A DNA stretch of 64,000 nt from Ancylobacter oerskovii (GCF_018390555.1 NZ_JAHBGB010000037.1:62001-126000), one strand, 5' to 3'. Counted from the stretch's first letter, positions 36,515 to 45,839 are shown. Numbers and translations are program-made. Notes: generated by a model from the sequence alone, not told the origin.

Positions 36515-37081
36515 ATGGAGTGGTTGAACGCGCTGTTCCAGAACGGCCCGGCGATCATCCGGGCCGCCAGCGAGACCGGGCTCGGCATCGTCGCGCTGGT
36601 GTGCATCGTCATCGGCTGCGGCGGGGTGATCTATCTCGCCCGCACCCAGAGCAGCCATCCCTGGATCGGCTTCCTCACCTTCGTGCTGTTCATGCTGGGC
36701 ACGATGAGCCTCGCCGTGGTGGCGCTCTATACCGGCGCCAAGCGGCCGCTGGCGCTGGCCGACGCCCGGCTGATCCAGTTCAAGACGCCCTATTACAACG
36801 AGCAGACCAAGACGATGCGCCTGCTCGACGCCAGCGTGATCAATCTCGGCGACAAGGTGTGGCGCGAGTTCCAGGAACGCCCGGACGGCAATGCCGAGTA
36901 TTACCACCTCGTGCGGACCATCGAGCCGGACCGCATGCTGTTCGTGCGCCGGCCCGGCTCAAATGGCGAGGAGGATCCGACCCAGCTGATCGTCGACCTC
37001 AGCCACAACGTGGTGTGCTGGCGCGACGGCCCGGATTCCCCGACCCTGCAATGCCCCTATGCGCTGATCTCGGTGCAGTGA
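36515..37081 (+). CDS. Hypothetical protein with two N-terminal membrane helices
   Basis: This 188-residue protein has two transmembrane segments (IVALVCIVIGCGGVIYLA; FLTFVLFMLGTMSLAVVALYT). A soluble domain of about 110 residues follows (KTPYYNEQTKTMRLLDASVI to LQCPYALISVQ), mostly beta strands by pattern. The soluble domain has a few aromatic residues and two cysteines near the end (NVVCWRDGPDSPTLQCPY). I do not recognise the family. It follows the EamA gene by 126 bases. Confidence 0.7.
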   Translation: MEWLNALFQNGPAIIRAASETGLGIVALVCIVIGCGGVIYLARTQSSHPWIGFLTFVLFMLGTMSLAVVALYTGAKRPLALADARLIQFKTPYYNEQTKTMRLLDASVINLGDKVWREFQERPDGNAEYYHLVRTIEPDRMLFVRRPGSNGEEDPTQLIVDLSHNVVCWRDGPDSPTLQCPYALISVQ

Positions 37082-37132
37082 GGCGAGGAAGGGTAGGGTC
37101 CGGGACGCCGCCGGGGGCACGTCGTTGCGGCA

Positions 37133-37705
37133 TCAGCCGCCGCCGCGCTGCTCGCAGAAACGGATGCGGTTGCCGAACGGGTCGATGACCTCCATGTGCC
37201 GTCCCCATGGCAGGGTCTCCACGCCGGGCCGCATGTTGGGATTCTGCTTCGCCAGCAATTCGGCATTGTAGGCGTCGATGCCCTCCATCGCCACGAAGAC
37301 GGCGGTGCCGGGCGTGCCGTCGCCATGATGGCCGGAGAGATGCAGCACGAGGCCGGCGCGCGAGACCTGCGCATAGAGCGGCAGGCCGGGTTCGAAGCGG
37401 TGCTCCCAATCCAGCGTGAAGCCGAGGAAGCCGACATAGAAATCGAGCGCCTTGCCCTCGTCGAAGATGCGGAGCACCGGCGCGGTGGTGCGGAAGGAGA
37501 TCGGCCCGGCGGGGCGCTCCTCCGGCACCTGCGCGGCGAGCACGTTCCAGTCGCGGGCGCCGAACTGGGCGGCGACGAGATCGAGCGCGTGGCCGTGGGG
37601 AATGTCGATGCCGCGCGCGGCGAGGCCGGTGCGCAGCGCCTTCGCCAGGAACTTGGCATCCGCGAGGGATTCCAGGCGGGTGTGGAGAACGGAACGGTTG
37701 GACAT
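37133..37705 (-). CDS. Glyoxalase/bleomycin resistance-superfamily (VOC) protein with N-terminal helical domain
   Basis: The 190-residue chain has an N-terminal helical part (LADAKFLAKALRTGLAARGI, then HALDLVAAQFGARDWNVLAA), the glyoxalase-related domain often fused to VOC proteins. A VOC domain follows (about 70-188): FRTTAPVLRIFDEGKALDFY, FTLDWEHRF, LVLHLSGHHGDG and the C-terminal HMEVIDPFGNRIRFCEQ. Possible metal ligands (His, Glu) are present. It resembles stress or drug-binding proteins rather than glyoxalase I. Start at 37705 (MSNRSVLHTRLESL) preferred. Confidence 0.85.
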   Translation of the reverse strand: MSNRSVLHTRLESLADAKFLAKALRTGLAARGIDIPHGHALDLVAAQFGARDWNVLAAQVPEERPAGPISFRTTAPVLRIFDEGKALDFYVGFLGFTLDWEHRFEPGLPLYAQVSRAGLVLHLSGHHGDGTPGTAVFVAMEGIDAYNAELLAKQNPNMRPGVETLPWGRHMEVIDPFGNRIRFCEQRGGG

Positions 37706-37918
37706 GGACGATCCTGCGTCTGCGGCGATGCGTGGTGTCAGGGCTCGCCTTGCTGACGGCACCGCCGGGGGACGGAGGATGTCGGCAGATCATGCATCGG
37801 TGCGTTCACCATGCCCCGGAGGGACGCGAGCGGCCGGCCGCACCAGCCGTGTCACGCACCGTAATGGCCGCGCGCGGCAGGGGCAAGGGAGCCGATGCCC
37901 CGGACGCGACGCCTCGCC

Positions 37919-38326
37919 TCATCGTCCGGGCTGCCACTCCTCATAATGCGGCGCCTCGTCCTCCCGGGCGAGCCAGGGGACATCGTGCGAGGTCCAGATA
38001 TGGAAGGACGGGCGCGCCGCCGGGTCGTCGTCCAGCGTGGCGACCCGCAGGATGAGCCGGGACTGGCCGGCACGCTCGGCGACGAGGTGGGTGCCGCAGG
38101 CGGGGCAGAAATGGCGCTGCTTGCCGGGTGAGGATTCGTAGCTGCGCACCCGGTCCTCGCCGGCGGTCCAGCGGAAATGGTGGCGCTCGACCCCCGCCGT
38201 GGTGGCGAAGGCGCTGGCATGCGCCTTGCGGCAGGTGTGGCAGTGGCAATGGGAGATCGGGCCGTCCAGCCCGTCGACCTCGTATCTTATGCCGCCGCAC
38301 AGGCAGCTGCCTTTCAACGCCATCAT
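37919..38326 (-). CDS. GFA-family (CENP-V/Gfa-like) zinc protein
   Basis: This 135-residue protein contains [28 protein letters not shown] and FCPACGTHL, the seven-cysteine pattern that binds two zinc ions in the Gfa family. Most members have unknown substrates, often small glutathione or thiol adducts. GGAAGGA lies 4 to 7 bases upstream of ATG 38326, which fixes the start. A 24-codon in-frame extension upstream (Met-Gly-Ser repeats) is encoded by a 12-bp tandem repeat and is probably not translated. Confidence 0.87.
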   Translation of the reverse strand: MMALKGSCLCGGIRYEVDGLDGPISHCHCHTCRKAHASAFATTAGVERHHFRWTAGEDRVRSYESSPGKQRHFCPACGTHLVAERAGQSRLILRVATLDDDPAARPSFHIWTSHDVPWLAREDEAPHYEEWQPGR

Positions 38327-38339
38327 CCGGTCCTTCCGT

Positions 38340-38399
38340 CCGTTACCCGTGCCGCTACCTACACTGCTACCTATACCGCTACCCATGCCGCTACCCATG
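38340..38399. repeat. 12-bp tandem repeat, five units
   Basis: Five head-to-tail units: CCGTTACCCGTG, CCGCTACCTACA, CTGCTACCTATA, CCGCTACCCATG, CCGCTACCCATG. The last two are identical. The array sits just upstream of the GFA gene, where its promoter should be; unit length keeps the reading frame on the minus strand. Confidence 0.85.
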
Positions 38400-38480
38400 C
38401 CGCGCGGCGTGACCCTCGGCCGAGGCGGGCCGCTTGGGCGCGGGTCGGCGGCGGGTGCCGGCCGGCGGGGGCGGCGGCGC

Positions 38481-39038
38481 TCAGCCCACGCCCTCGTAAA
38501 TGGCGGCGAGCGGCAGGCTGACGCCGAGCGCGGGGAGCGGCAATGTGGCGTCGGCGCCTTCGATCATCTCGGGGGCATGCGGGAAGGCGCCATCCTCGCC
38601 GCGCTGCCACAGCCAGAGGCGCGGCTCGTCCTGCGCCAGGACGACATAGGCGCTGAGCGAGGGAAGGGCGGTGTATTCCTCGACCTTCTGCCGCAGGTCG
38701 GTCTCCAGCGAGGAGGGCGAGAGGATCTCGGCGAGCAGGATGGGAGCGGTCGAGACATAGGCATGGCGATCGACGCCGGTGGCCTGTACGAAGACATCCG
38801 GATAGCGAAGGCCGCGGGCCGTTTCCACGGCGAAATCCGACTGACCTACGGCAAAGCGCGAGCGGTCGAGTCCGGACCGCAGCAGGGTCTGGAGGTTGCC
38901 GGCAATCTCCACATGGCCCCAGGAGGCACCCGTCATCATCATGATCTTGCCCTCGACGAACTCATAGCGCCCTTCCTGCGTTTCGTTCCAGCGCAGAAAG
39001 GCATCCTTCGTCAGAGGTATATCGGTACGGATGTTCAT
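38481..39038 (-). CDS. Uma2-family putative restriction endonuclease-fold protein
   Basis: This 185-residue DUF820/Uma2 protein has the PD-(D/E)xK fold. [15 protein letters not shown] is followed by the catalytic run [32 protein letters not shown], in which the aspartate, glutamate and lysine are intact. [19 protein letters not shown] closes the core. The biological role of these proteins is unclear. GGAG lies 6 bases before ATG 39038, which favours this start over the ATG two codons earlier. Divergent from gatB. Confidence 0.87.
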   Translation of the reverse strand: MNIRTDIPLTKDAFLRWNETQEGRYEFVEGKIMMMTGASWGHVEIAGNLQTLLRSGLDRSRFAVGQSDFAVETARGLRYPDVFVQATGVDRHAYVSTAPILLAEILSPSSLETDLRQKVEEYTALPSLSAYVVLAQDEPRLWLWQRGEDGAFPHAPEMIEGADATLPLPALGVSLPLAAIYEGVG

Positions 39039-39143
39039 GTCCATCTCCGCGCCGCGCCGTCGGGCGAGCCGTTGCGGTTGCCTGCACACTATCATGGGAG
39101 TAGTCAGGCTCGACACAAGACTGCCGTTGCGACGAGGCCATCC

Positions 39144-40637
39144 ATGAACATGCATACCCGCCCCGCCGACCCGAAGAAGCTGATCAAGGGCGCGACCGGC
39201 GATTGGGAGATCGTCATCGGCATGGAGATCCATGCGCAGGTGACGTCCAACTCCAAGCTGTTCTCCGGCGCCTCCACCGAATTCGGCGGCGAGCCCAACT
39301 CGCATGTCTCGCTGGTCGACGCGGCGATGCCCGGCATGCTGCCGGTGATCAACGAGGAATGCGTGAAGCAGGCGGTGCGCACCGGGCTCGGCCTGAAGGC
39401 GCAGATCCACCTGAAATCGGTGTTCGACCGCAAGAACTATTTCTATCCCGACCTGCCGCAGGGCTACCAGATCAGCCAGTACAAGAGCCCGATCGTCGGG
39501 GAGGGCGTGGTGCTGGTCGACACCGCCGACGGGCCGATCGAGGTGGGCATCGAGCGCCTGCACCTCGAGCAGGACGCCGGCAAGTCGATCCACGATCTCT
39601 CGCCCACCCAGTCGCTGGTCGACCTCAACCGCTCGGGCGTGGCGCTGATGGAGATCGTGTCGCGGCCGGATCTGCGCTCCTCCGAGGAGGCCAAGGCCTA
39701 TGTGACCAAGCTGCGCACCATCCTGCGCTATCTCGGCACCTGCGACGGCGACATGGAGAAGGGCAACCTGCGCGCCGACGTCAACGTCTCCGTGCGCAAG
39801 CCCGGCGAGGATTTCGGCACGCGCTGCGAGATCAAGAACGTCAACTCCATCCGCTTCATCGGCCAGGCCATCGAGACCGAGGCGCGCCGGCAGATCGGCA
39901 TCCTCGAGGATGGCGGCGCCATCGAGCAGGAGACGCGGCTGTTCGACCCGAACCGGGGCGAGACCCGCTCCATGCGCTCCAAGGAGGAGGCGCACGACTA
40001 CCGCTATTTCCCCGACCCGGACCTCTTGCCGCTGGAGTTCAGCCAGGGCTTCGTCGACGAGCTCGCGGCGCATCTGCCGGAGCTGCCGGACGAGAAGAAG
40101 GCGCGCTTCGTCGCCGAATACGGCCTCTCGGCCTATGACGCCGACGTGCTGGTGGCCGAGAAGGCGACCGCCGACTATTACGAGGCGGCCGTCGCGCATG
40201 GCGGCGCCAGGCGCGACGCCAAGGCGGTGGCCAACTGGATCATGGGCGACGTCTCGGCCTTCGCGAACTCGGCCGGGCTGTCGGTGGCGGAGACCCACAT
40301 CACCCCGGCGCAGATCGCCGGCCTCGTCGACCTGATCGCCGACCAGACCATCTCCGGCAAGATCGCCAAGGACGTGCTGGTGATCATCATCGGCGAGGAG
40401 AAGGACGGCGATCCGCGCGCCATCGTCGAGGCGCGCGGCATGAAGCAGGTGACGGATACCGGCGCCATCGAGGCGGCGGTCGACGCCATCATCGCCGCCA
40501 ACCCCGACAAGGTGGAGCAGGTGAAGGCGAAGCCCACCATGCTCGGCTGGTTCGTCGGCCAGGTGATGAAGCAGACCGGCGGCAAGGCCAACCCGCAGGC
40601 GGTGAACGACCTGCTCAAGGGCAAGCTGGGCATCTGA
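39144..40637 (+). CDS. gatB: Asp-tRNA(Asn)/Glu-tRNA(Gln) amidotransferase subunit GatB
   Basis: This 497-residue subunit binds tRNA and activates the misacylated ester. Typical segments are [73 protein letters not shown] and [14 protein letters not shown]. The C-terminal YqeY-like tail ends [20 protein letters not shown]. Full length. It forms the GatCAB complex with the products of the genes at 32758-34532. Confidence 0.97.
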   Translation: MNMHTRPADPKKLIKGATGDWEIVIGMEIHAQVTSNSKLFSGASTEFGGEPNSHVSLVDAAMPGMLPVINEECVKQAVRTGLGLKAQIHLKSVFDRKNYFYPDLPQGYQISQYKSPIVGEGVVLVDTADGPIEVGIERLHLEQDAGKSIHDLSPTQSLVDLNRSGVALMEIVSRPDLRSSEEAKAYVTKLRTILRYLGTCDGDMEKGNLRADVNVSVRKPGEDFGTRCEIKNVNSIRFIGQAIETEARRQIGILEDGGAIEQETRLFDPNRGETRSMRSKEEAHDYRYFPDPDLLPLEFSQGFVDELAAHLPELPDEKKARFVAEYGLSAYDADVLVAEKATADYYEAAVAHGGARRDAKAVANWIMGDVSAFANSAGLSVAETHITPAQIAGLVDLIADQTISGKIAKDVLVIIIGEEKDGDPRAIVEARGMKQVTDTGAIEAAVDAIIAANPDKVEQVKAKPTMLGWFVGQVMKQTGGKANPQAVNDLLKGKLGI

Positions 40638-40752
40638 GGCCTTCGCGCGGCCTATGGCGGGAGCGGCGGCACGCCGTTTCCCTGCCACGGGCGCCCACTG
40701 CGCGCCCGCCACGCGCTCGTGCCGTCGCGAATGTGGCGCCGGAATGCCGCGC

Positions 40753-40764
40753 GGGGGGGGGGGG
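40753..40764. repeat. Run of 12 G residues
   Basis: A homopolymer of 12 Gs lies in the gap between gatB and the glutathione transferase-like gene, 145 bases before its start codon. Runs of this length are prone to replication slippage and to sequencing error. Confidence 0.9.
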
Positions 40765-40908
40765 CCGCCACGCGAACGCCGGCTTTTCCGAGATGGCGGG
40801 GCGGCGAGGGGCGGCGCGCGTCGTGCCGCTTGCAAGCCGCTGCCGGCGGTCCTAGTTCTGTTGGCGAGACGCCCAAAAGGGGGCGGGACTGTGGAGGGCC
40901 GCGCGCCC

Positions 40909-41619
40909 ATGGCCGAGCTTCAGACGAACCCGATCCAGCTCTATTACTGGCCGACGCCGAATGGCTGGAAGATCAGCATCATGCTGGAAGAGTGCGGGTT
41001 GCCCTATGAGGTCGTCCCGGTGAACATCGCCAAGGGCGACCAGTTCAAGCCGGAGTTCCTGGCCATCTCGCCCAACAACAAGATCCCGGCCATCATCGAC
41101 CCGCAGGGGCCGGACGGCGCCCCGATCTCGGTGTTCGAATCGGGGGCGATCCTGCAATATCTCGGCCGCAAGACTGGCCTGTTCTACCCCGCCGACGAGC
41201 GCGGCCGGGTCGAGGTCGACCAGTGGCTGTTCTGGCAGATGGCGGGGCTCGGGCCGATGGCCGGGCAGACCCACCATTTCCGCATCTACGCGCCGGAGAA
41301 GCTCGCCTACGCCATCGACCGCTACACCAACGAGACGCACCGGCTCTACGGGGTGATGAACCGCCGTCTCGCCGACCGCGACTATCTCGCCGGCGACTAT
41401 TCCATCGCCGACATGGCCTGCATCGGCTGGGCCAAGCTGTGGGAGCGGCAGGGCCAGAATGTCGAGGAATTCCCCAACCTCAAGGCCTGGCTGGCGCGCA
41501 TGCTGGCCCGCCCGGCGGTGAAGCGGGGCCTGTCGGTGAATGCCGAGGACAAGGGCAAGATCGATCTCGCCACCGACAAGGACGCGCAGAAGATCCTGTT
41601 CGGGCAGCGCGCCCGCTGA
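40909..41619 (+). CDS. Glutathione S-transferase-family protein (YfcG-like)
   Basis: This 236-residue protein has a thioredoxin-fold domain (LYYWPTPNGWKISIMLEECG, LAISPNNKIPAIIDPQGPDG, SVFESGAILQYLGRKTG) and an all-helical C-terminal domain (YLAGDYSIADMACIGWAKLW). The TPNGxK and SPNNKIPAI signatures match the YfcG/Nu class, which binds two glutathione molecules and has disulfide reductase activity. The ATG at 40909 is the likely start; an in-frame GTG 18 bases earlier is possible. Confidence 0.92.
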   Translation: MAELQTNPIQLYYWPTPNGWKISIMLEECGLPYEVVPVNIAKGDQFKPEFLAISPNNKIPAIIDPQGPDGAPISVFESGAILQYLGRKTGLFYPADERGRVEVDQWLFWQMAGLGPMAGQTHHFRIYAPEKLAYAIDRYTNETHRLYGVMNRRLADRDYLAGDYSIADMACIGWAKLWERQGQNVEEFPNLKAWLARMLARPAVKRGLSVNAEDKGKIDLATDKDAQKILFGQRAR

Positions 41620-41720
41620 GGCGCCATCGCCGACCCCGCCGGGCCGCAGGCGTTCCGTTCTCGCCCGGGATGCTCTAACGTCAGGATCCGTGAACGTGCC
41701 GTGACCCGAGGGGCGGGACG

Positions 41721-42428
41721 ATGACGGACATGGACCCGGTCGGCGGCGGGCACGCCGCGATCTCCGACGACTATGCCGAGGGAATCGTCGACTCGATCGC
41801 CGCCGAGGCGGTGCGGCGCGCGGTGACGGTCGCCTGGATGGCGGTGCTGCTCGGCCTCGCCGTGCAATTGCTGATGATCGCGCTCAATCTCGGGCTCGGC
41901 GCCGGCTGGCCGGGCGTCGCCCTGCTCGGCGACGTGGCGCAGGGGGTGAGCTGGGCGATACTGGTGTGCATCGGCCTGGCGGTCGGGACGGTGGCCAGCC
42001 GCGACCGGGCGCTGGTGATGGGTCTGCTGGGGCTGGTTTCGGGGCCGGTGGCCTGGGGGCTGGCCAAGGGCGCGCAGCGCACCGTGCAGGCGGCGATGGA
42101 TCTCGCGCCCGCCGGGGTCGACCTGTTCTTCCTCGCCGTGTGCGCCGCCAAGGGCGTGGAATATGCCGTGCTCGGCGCGCTGCTCGGCCATCTGTCGCAG
42201 CACGAGGTGACGCGGATACGCAGCTATCTGGTGCTCGGCACGCTGGTGGGCATTGCCGCCGCCGCCACATTGACGGGCCTGAACCTGTGGCGCGCGGCGC
42301 AGGCCGGCACCGCCCTTCCCGCCGCGCGGCTGATCGGCCTGGCGGTGAACGAGTTCGTGTTCCCGATCGGCTGCGCGCTGGTGATCTGCATGGCGTTGCG
42401 GATGAAGCGCCTGGTGGGCCTGCGCTAG
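41721..42428 (+). CDS. Hypothetical integral membrane protein
   Basis: This 235-residue protein has about five to six hydrophobic helices: WMAVLLGLAVQLLMIALNLG, GVSWAILVCIGLAVGTVASR, ALVMGLLGLVSGPVAWGLAK, AAKGVEYAVLGALLGHLSQ, VLGTLVGIAAAATLTGL and a last one ending GCALVICMALRM. The acidic N terminus (MTDMDPVGGGHAAISDDY) is cytoplasmic by charge. I do not recognise the family. It is 101 bases after the glutathione transferase-like gene, with its own GGGGCGGGACG upstream. Confidence 0.7.
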   Translation: MTDMDPVGGGHAAISDDYAEGIVDSIAAEAVRRAVTVAWMAVLLGLAVQLLMIALNLGLGAGWPGVALLGDVAQGVSWAILVCIGLAVGTVASRDRALVMGLLGLVSGPVAWGLAKGAQRTVQAAMDLAPAGVDLFFLAVCAAKGVEYAVLGALLGHLSQHEVTRIRSYLVLGTLVGIAAAATLTGLNLWRAAQAGTALPAARLIGLAVNEFVFPIGCALVICMALRMKRLVGLR

Positions 42429-42682
42429 GCCCCCGCCCATATGCCGGCGGCCTCGCGGACGGCCGTGCGGGCGCGCCGATCGACGCGGCGGGATGACCTC
42501 CGCCGGCGGCTTCCCGCGAGGCGAGGAGGGGCGGCCCGGCTGTCCGCGGTGCTTTCGCCGCTGGGGAAGCATGGGACGGGCCCGGCGAAAACGCGGTTTG
42601 GCCTTGACCAGACCCGCGGCGATACCTAGACAGGTCGCCGTCGCGGGCCTGCTTCGCTGTTGAAGCGCAGGCCCGTCCGGCA

Positions 42683-42774
42683 GGAGACGTGGCCGAGAGG
42701 CTGAAGGCACTCGTTTGCTAAATGAGCAGACCCCTACAAGGGTCTCGAGGGTTCGAATCCCTCCGTCTCCGCCA
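42683..42774 (+). tRNA. tRNA-Ser (anticodon GCU)
   Basis: Acceptor arms GGAGACG and CGTCTCC pair fully. The anticodon loop TTGCTAA gives GCU, which reads AGC and AGU serine codons. A long variable arm (ACCC...GGGT) marks a class II serine tRNA, and the T arm is AGGGTTCGAATCCCT. The discriminator base is G, and CCA is encoded at 42772-42774. Confidence 0.97.
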
Positions 42775-43330
42775 ATTTCTCTTTCACATCAATCGTTTGT
42801 GTTAGTTTATTAAGACGTTGCGGCAAGCGCCGCGCTTCGCAGCACGCGCTTGCGTCGCTTTGTTTCCGGGAATCATCCGGGCTTAGGCGAGCCTCTCGCC
42901 GTCGGCCCGCCGAGCTGGACCGGCTTCGGCATCACCGCCTCCACACCCCCGACATGTCATAATCGCCGCATCCGAGGCGGCGGGCGGGTGTTCCGGGTTG
43001 TTGTGAAGCCGACACATGAAGGTGCCAGTGTGCGGTGCGTTGTCATCCCCGCGTGCCAGCGCGCGTCACGCCTGGTGGAAACGGCCTCATGGCATCACTG
43101 GATCCGGCAAAGCGCTTGCCCACGGCCCGGCGAGCGGCATCCTGCGTTCGGTCGTCGCGGCCGGCGAGGGAGGGCTGCCGGCCTTGTGGAGCGGGCCGCC
43201 TCGGGGACGGCGCCGGCCGCGTGCGGCCCATGGTCCGCCCGTGGGCTCCGCCGCGGCCGTTCCAGCGTGGCGCCGCGGTTCGCTAGCCGCATGTTTCCTG
43301 CCCTTTACACGACAGACCGAGAGGCCCCCC
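42775..43330. other. Intergenic region downstream of tRNA-Ser
   Basis: The first 45 bases are AT-rich and T-rich (TTTCTCTTTC), which may end the tRNA transcript. The rest is GC-rich with no credible gene, no integrase and no repeated copy of the tRNA 3' end, so there is no sign that the tRNA has served as an attachment site. Confidence 0.5.
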
Positions 43331-44245
43331 ATGACACATGACCCCAAGGACCAGTTCAATCGCATCCGCGAGGAGATCACCGACAGCTTCGACGAGGAGC
43401 TGGAGACGCAGCTCGACGAAGACTATCTCGACGAACTGGTCGCCGAGGGCATGGGCGAGGGCGGCACGCCGACGCTCGACCGCAAGGTGTATTTCCGCGA
43501 GCTGTTCCGCCTCCAGCACGAGCTGATCCGCCTGCAGGACTGGGTGCAGCACAAGAAGCTCAAGGTCGCCGTGCTGTTCGAGGGGCGCGATTCCGCCGGC
43601 AAGGGCGGCGCGATCAAGCGGGTGACGCAGCGGCTCAACCCGCGCGTCTGCCGCGTCGTGGCGCTGCCGGCGCCGACCGAGCGCGAACGCAGCCAGTGGT
43701 ACTTCCAGCGCTACGTGCCGCATCTGCCGGCCGGCGGCGAGATCGTGCTGTTCGACCGCTCCTGGTACAACCGCGCCGGCGTCGAGCGGGTCATGGGCTT
43801 CTGCACGCCGGACGAGCTGGAGGAGTTCTTCCGCTCGGTGCCGGATTTCGAGCGGATGCTGGTGCGCTCGGGCATCATCCTGATCAAGTACTGGTTCTCG
43901 ATCACCGACGAGGAACAGGAATTCCGTTTCCAGATGCGCATCCAGGATCCGCTGAAGCAGTGGAAACTGTCGCCGATGGACCTGCAGAGCCGGGTCCACT
44001 GGGAAGACTACACCCGCGCCAAGGAGGACATGCTCCAGCGCACCCACACTTCCGATGCGCCCTGGTGGGTGGTGCAGGCGGTGGACAAGAAGAAGGCGCG
44101 GCTGAACCTCATCGCGCATCTTCTGAACCAGATCCCCTATGAGACCGTGCCGCGGCCGGAGATCGTGCTGCCGGCGCGGGTGCGCCACGCCGATTACGAG
44201 CGTCACCCGGTGCCGCCGGACATGTATGTGCCGGAGGTCTACTGA
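43331..44245 (+). CDS. Polyphosphate kinase 2 family protein
   Basis: This 304-residue enzyme moves phosphate between polyphosphate and nucleotides. The P-loop FEGRDSAGKGGAIKRV, the Walker B and lid region VLFDRSWYNRAGVERVMGF and WKLSPMDLQSRVHWEDYTRA are all present, typical of PPK2. An acidic N-terminal tail of about 60 residues precedes the domain. Whether it favours GDP, ADP or AMP cannot be told by eye. Monocistronic by position. Confidence 0.93.
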   Translation: MTHDPKDQFNRIREEITDSFDEELETQLDEDYLDELVAEGMGEGGTPTLDRKVYFRELFRLQHELIRLQDWVQHKKLKVAVLFEGRDSAGKGGAIKRVTQRLNPRVCRVVALPAPTERERSQWYFQRYVPHLPAGGEIVLFDRSWYNRAGVERVMGFCTPDELEEFFRSVPDFERMLVRSGIILIKYWFSITDEEQEFRFQMRIQDPLKQWKLSPMDLQSRVHWEDYTRAKEDMLQRTHTSDAPWWVVQAVDKKKARLNLIAHLLNQIPYETVPRPEIVLPARVRHADYERHPVPPDMYVPEVY

Positions 44246-44392
44246 TCCTCTTCAGGGGAGGTGGCGCGCAGAAGGGGCGTCACCTCCCCTAAGTTCGGGG
44301 TGCGCGTGATGGCGGGAGGCGGCGTGCATGCCATCGCCCGCGCTCGGTCCTTGCAGCCGGTCGCCACGGCAACGGCTTCATCGACACCGGCC

Positions 44393-45316
44393 TCATCGGG
44401 ACGCGATGAAGCGTTCCAGCTTGCCCAGCGTCTGCAGGCCGAGCTCGATCGCGCCGAAGCCCTTCGCCTCCTGAAACTCGGCTTCCGTGCTGAACACCAT
44501 GCCCAGCGTGACCTTGGTCGCGCCGTCCTGATCCTCGAAGGAGGCCCAGGCATCGGCGTGCTTGGGGCCGTTCTCGCCCCAGAGCAGCGTATAGGCGATC
44601 CGCTCCTCGGGCCGGACCTCGGCATAGCGATGGTGGTTCGGGAACACCGTGCCGTCCGGCGCGATCATGTCGAACACCCATTCGCCGCCCGCCCGCAGGT
44701 CGATCCTCGTGGTGCGGCAGGAGAAGCCGTCCGGCCCCCACCATTGCGGCAGCGTCTCGGGGTTCATCCAGCTGTTCCAGACGATGGCCCGCGGTGCGCG
44801 TATCACCCGCTGCAGCACCATGGTCCGCCCGGCGGTGGCGGCGAGATTGTCCAACCCCGCGGCGAAGCCCTGCCGGTAGCCGGCCTCCATCTCCCCGGTG
44901 GGGGAGGAGAGCTGCACCGTCACCACCAGCCGGCTGCGCGCGTCCGTGCCGGAGACATCCGCCGTCACCAGGGCCACCGACCGCGTCGCGCCGCCGGAGG
45001 AGACCCGTTCGTAGTTCACGCTGCGCCGCGCCGGTTGCAGCTCCAGCCAGCCGCATTCGCAGCGAATATCCGGCCGGCCCGCGACCTTGCAGAGCGAGAC
45101 CTCGCGCCCGCCCACCCGGGTATCGGCCTCCAGGAATTCCACCACGACCGAAGGGTCGGGAGCCGACCACACCGCCCGCGCGGCCGGGGCCGTCCAGACC
45201 TGCCACAGCACCGGCAACGGCACCGGCATGTCGCGCTCGAAGGTCAGCGTCGCAAAGCGGCTGCCCGCCTGATCGCCGGCCGCGGGCTTTCCGTCTCGAT
45301 CGGGGGTCGAGGTCAT
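44393..45316 (-). CDS. Double SRPBCC (AHSA1-type) domain protein
   Basis: This 307-residue protein has two START/AHSA1-like domains in tandem. The first (about 20-140) starts ATLTFERDMPVPLPVLWQVW and includes VVVEFLEADTRVGG. The second (about 160-305) starts LQRVIRAPRAIVWNSWMNPE, with WWGPDGFSCRTTRIDLRAGG, the standard AHSA1 motif. The domains form hydrophobic ligand pockets; ligands are unknown. Its ATG overlaps the stop of the ArsR-type gene (ATGA at 45313-45316), so the pair is translationally coupled. Confidence 0.88.
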   Translation of the reverse strand: MTSTPDRDGKPAAGDQAGSRFATLTFERDMPVPLPVLWQVWTAPAARAVWSAPDPSVVVEFLEADTRVGGREVSLCKVAGRPDIRCECGWLELQPARRSVNYERVSSGGATRSVALVTADVSGTDARSRLVVTVQLSSPTGEMEAGYRQGFAAGLDNLAATAGRTMVLQRVIRAPRAIVWNSWMNPETLPQWWGPDGFSCRTTRIDLRAGGEWVFDMIAPDGTVFPNHHRYAEVRPEERIAYTLLWGENGPKHADAWASFEDQDGATKVTLGMVFSTEAEFQEAKGFGAIELGLQTLGKLERFIASR

Positions 45317-45654
45317 TCCGTGCGCTCCTTCATCGCCTTCATCGCAAATGCTTCCAGCCGGTCGAGGCGGGCCTCCCATCTGGCCCGCTGCTCGTCGAGC
45401 CAGGTCCGAACCGGTTCGAGGGATTGGGGCACGATGGCGCAGGTGCGTACCCGCCCGTCCTTGGCGGTGGCGATCAGCCCCGCTTCCTCGAGAACCGAGA
45501 TGTGGCGCATCACCGTGGGGAGGCGCAGGCCGGTGGGTTCCGACAGGTCGGTGACCCGCGCGGGCCCTTCCGCGAGCCGGGAGAGGATCGCCCGGCGGGT
45601 CGGGTCGGCTAGGGCATGGAAGAGCAGCGAGAGTTCGGGATGATGCTTAGCCAT
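45313..45654 (-). CDS. ArsR-family transcriptional repressor
   Basis: This 113-residue winged-helix protein reads LLFHALADPTRRAILSRLAE, then LSEPTGLRLPTVMRHISVLEEAGLIATAKDGRVR, the ArsR core. No CxC metal site is present, so it is of the ArsR subgroup paired with SRPBCC proteins that sense something other than metals. The ATG at 45654 (MAKHHPELSL) fits the family; five more codons upstream are possible. Palindromic TTAGC/GCTAA elements lie across the start region. Confidence 0.9.
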   Translation of the reverse strand: MAKHHPELSLLFHALADPTRRAILSRLAEGPARVTDLSEPTGLRLPTVMRHISVLEEAGLIATAKDGRVRTCAIVPQSLEPVRTWLDEQRARWEARLDRLEAFAMKAMKERTE

Positions 45655-45712
45655 GATGCTAACTATCACCCGGCGCGCCGGCCGCGCAAGGAAAACTTCG
45701 TCGATTAGCTAA
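45647..45712. promoter_or_regulatory. TTAGC/GCTAA palindromes, likely ArsR operators
   Basis: TTAGC-CATGAT-GCTAA at 45647-45662 (spanning the proposed start codon) and TTAGCTAA at 45705-45712, a perfect 8-bp palindrome, share the same half-site. They are 50 bases apart in the promoter region of the ArsR/SRPBCC pair. This suits autorepression. Confidence 0.55.
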
Positions 45713-45839
45713 GTGTTGTCGCGGCGCTTTGCCGGCGGCTTGCGGCCGAGGGCGAAAGCGGCGCCTTGCGGCGCCGGCCGCGCTGTCTGCGGCGATCATG
45801 CGTGTGCGGTGGCGCCGGGTGCGCCACCGCCGCAAGGGC

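Noticed and set aside
38340-38399. Tandem units considered as a CRISPR array
   Set aside because: Units are 12 bp with no spacers, and no cas genes are in the window.
42683-43330. tRNA-Ser as an integration site for a mobile element
   Set aside because: No integrase gene, no repeated tRNA 3' end and no island-like composition change downstream.
42850-43341. A 163-codon open frame after the tRNA
   Set aside because: Composition is random-like, no ribosome-binding site, and it runs into the PPK2 start in another frame.
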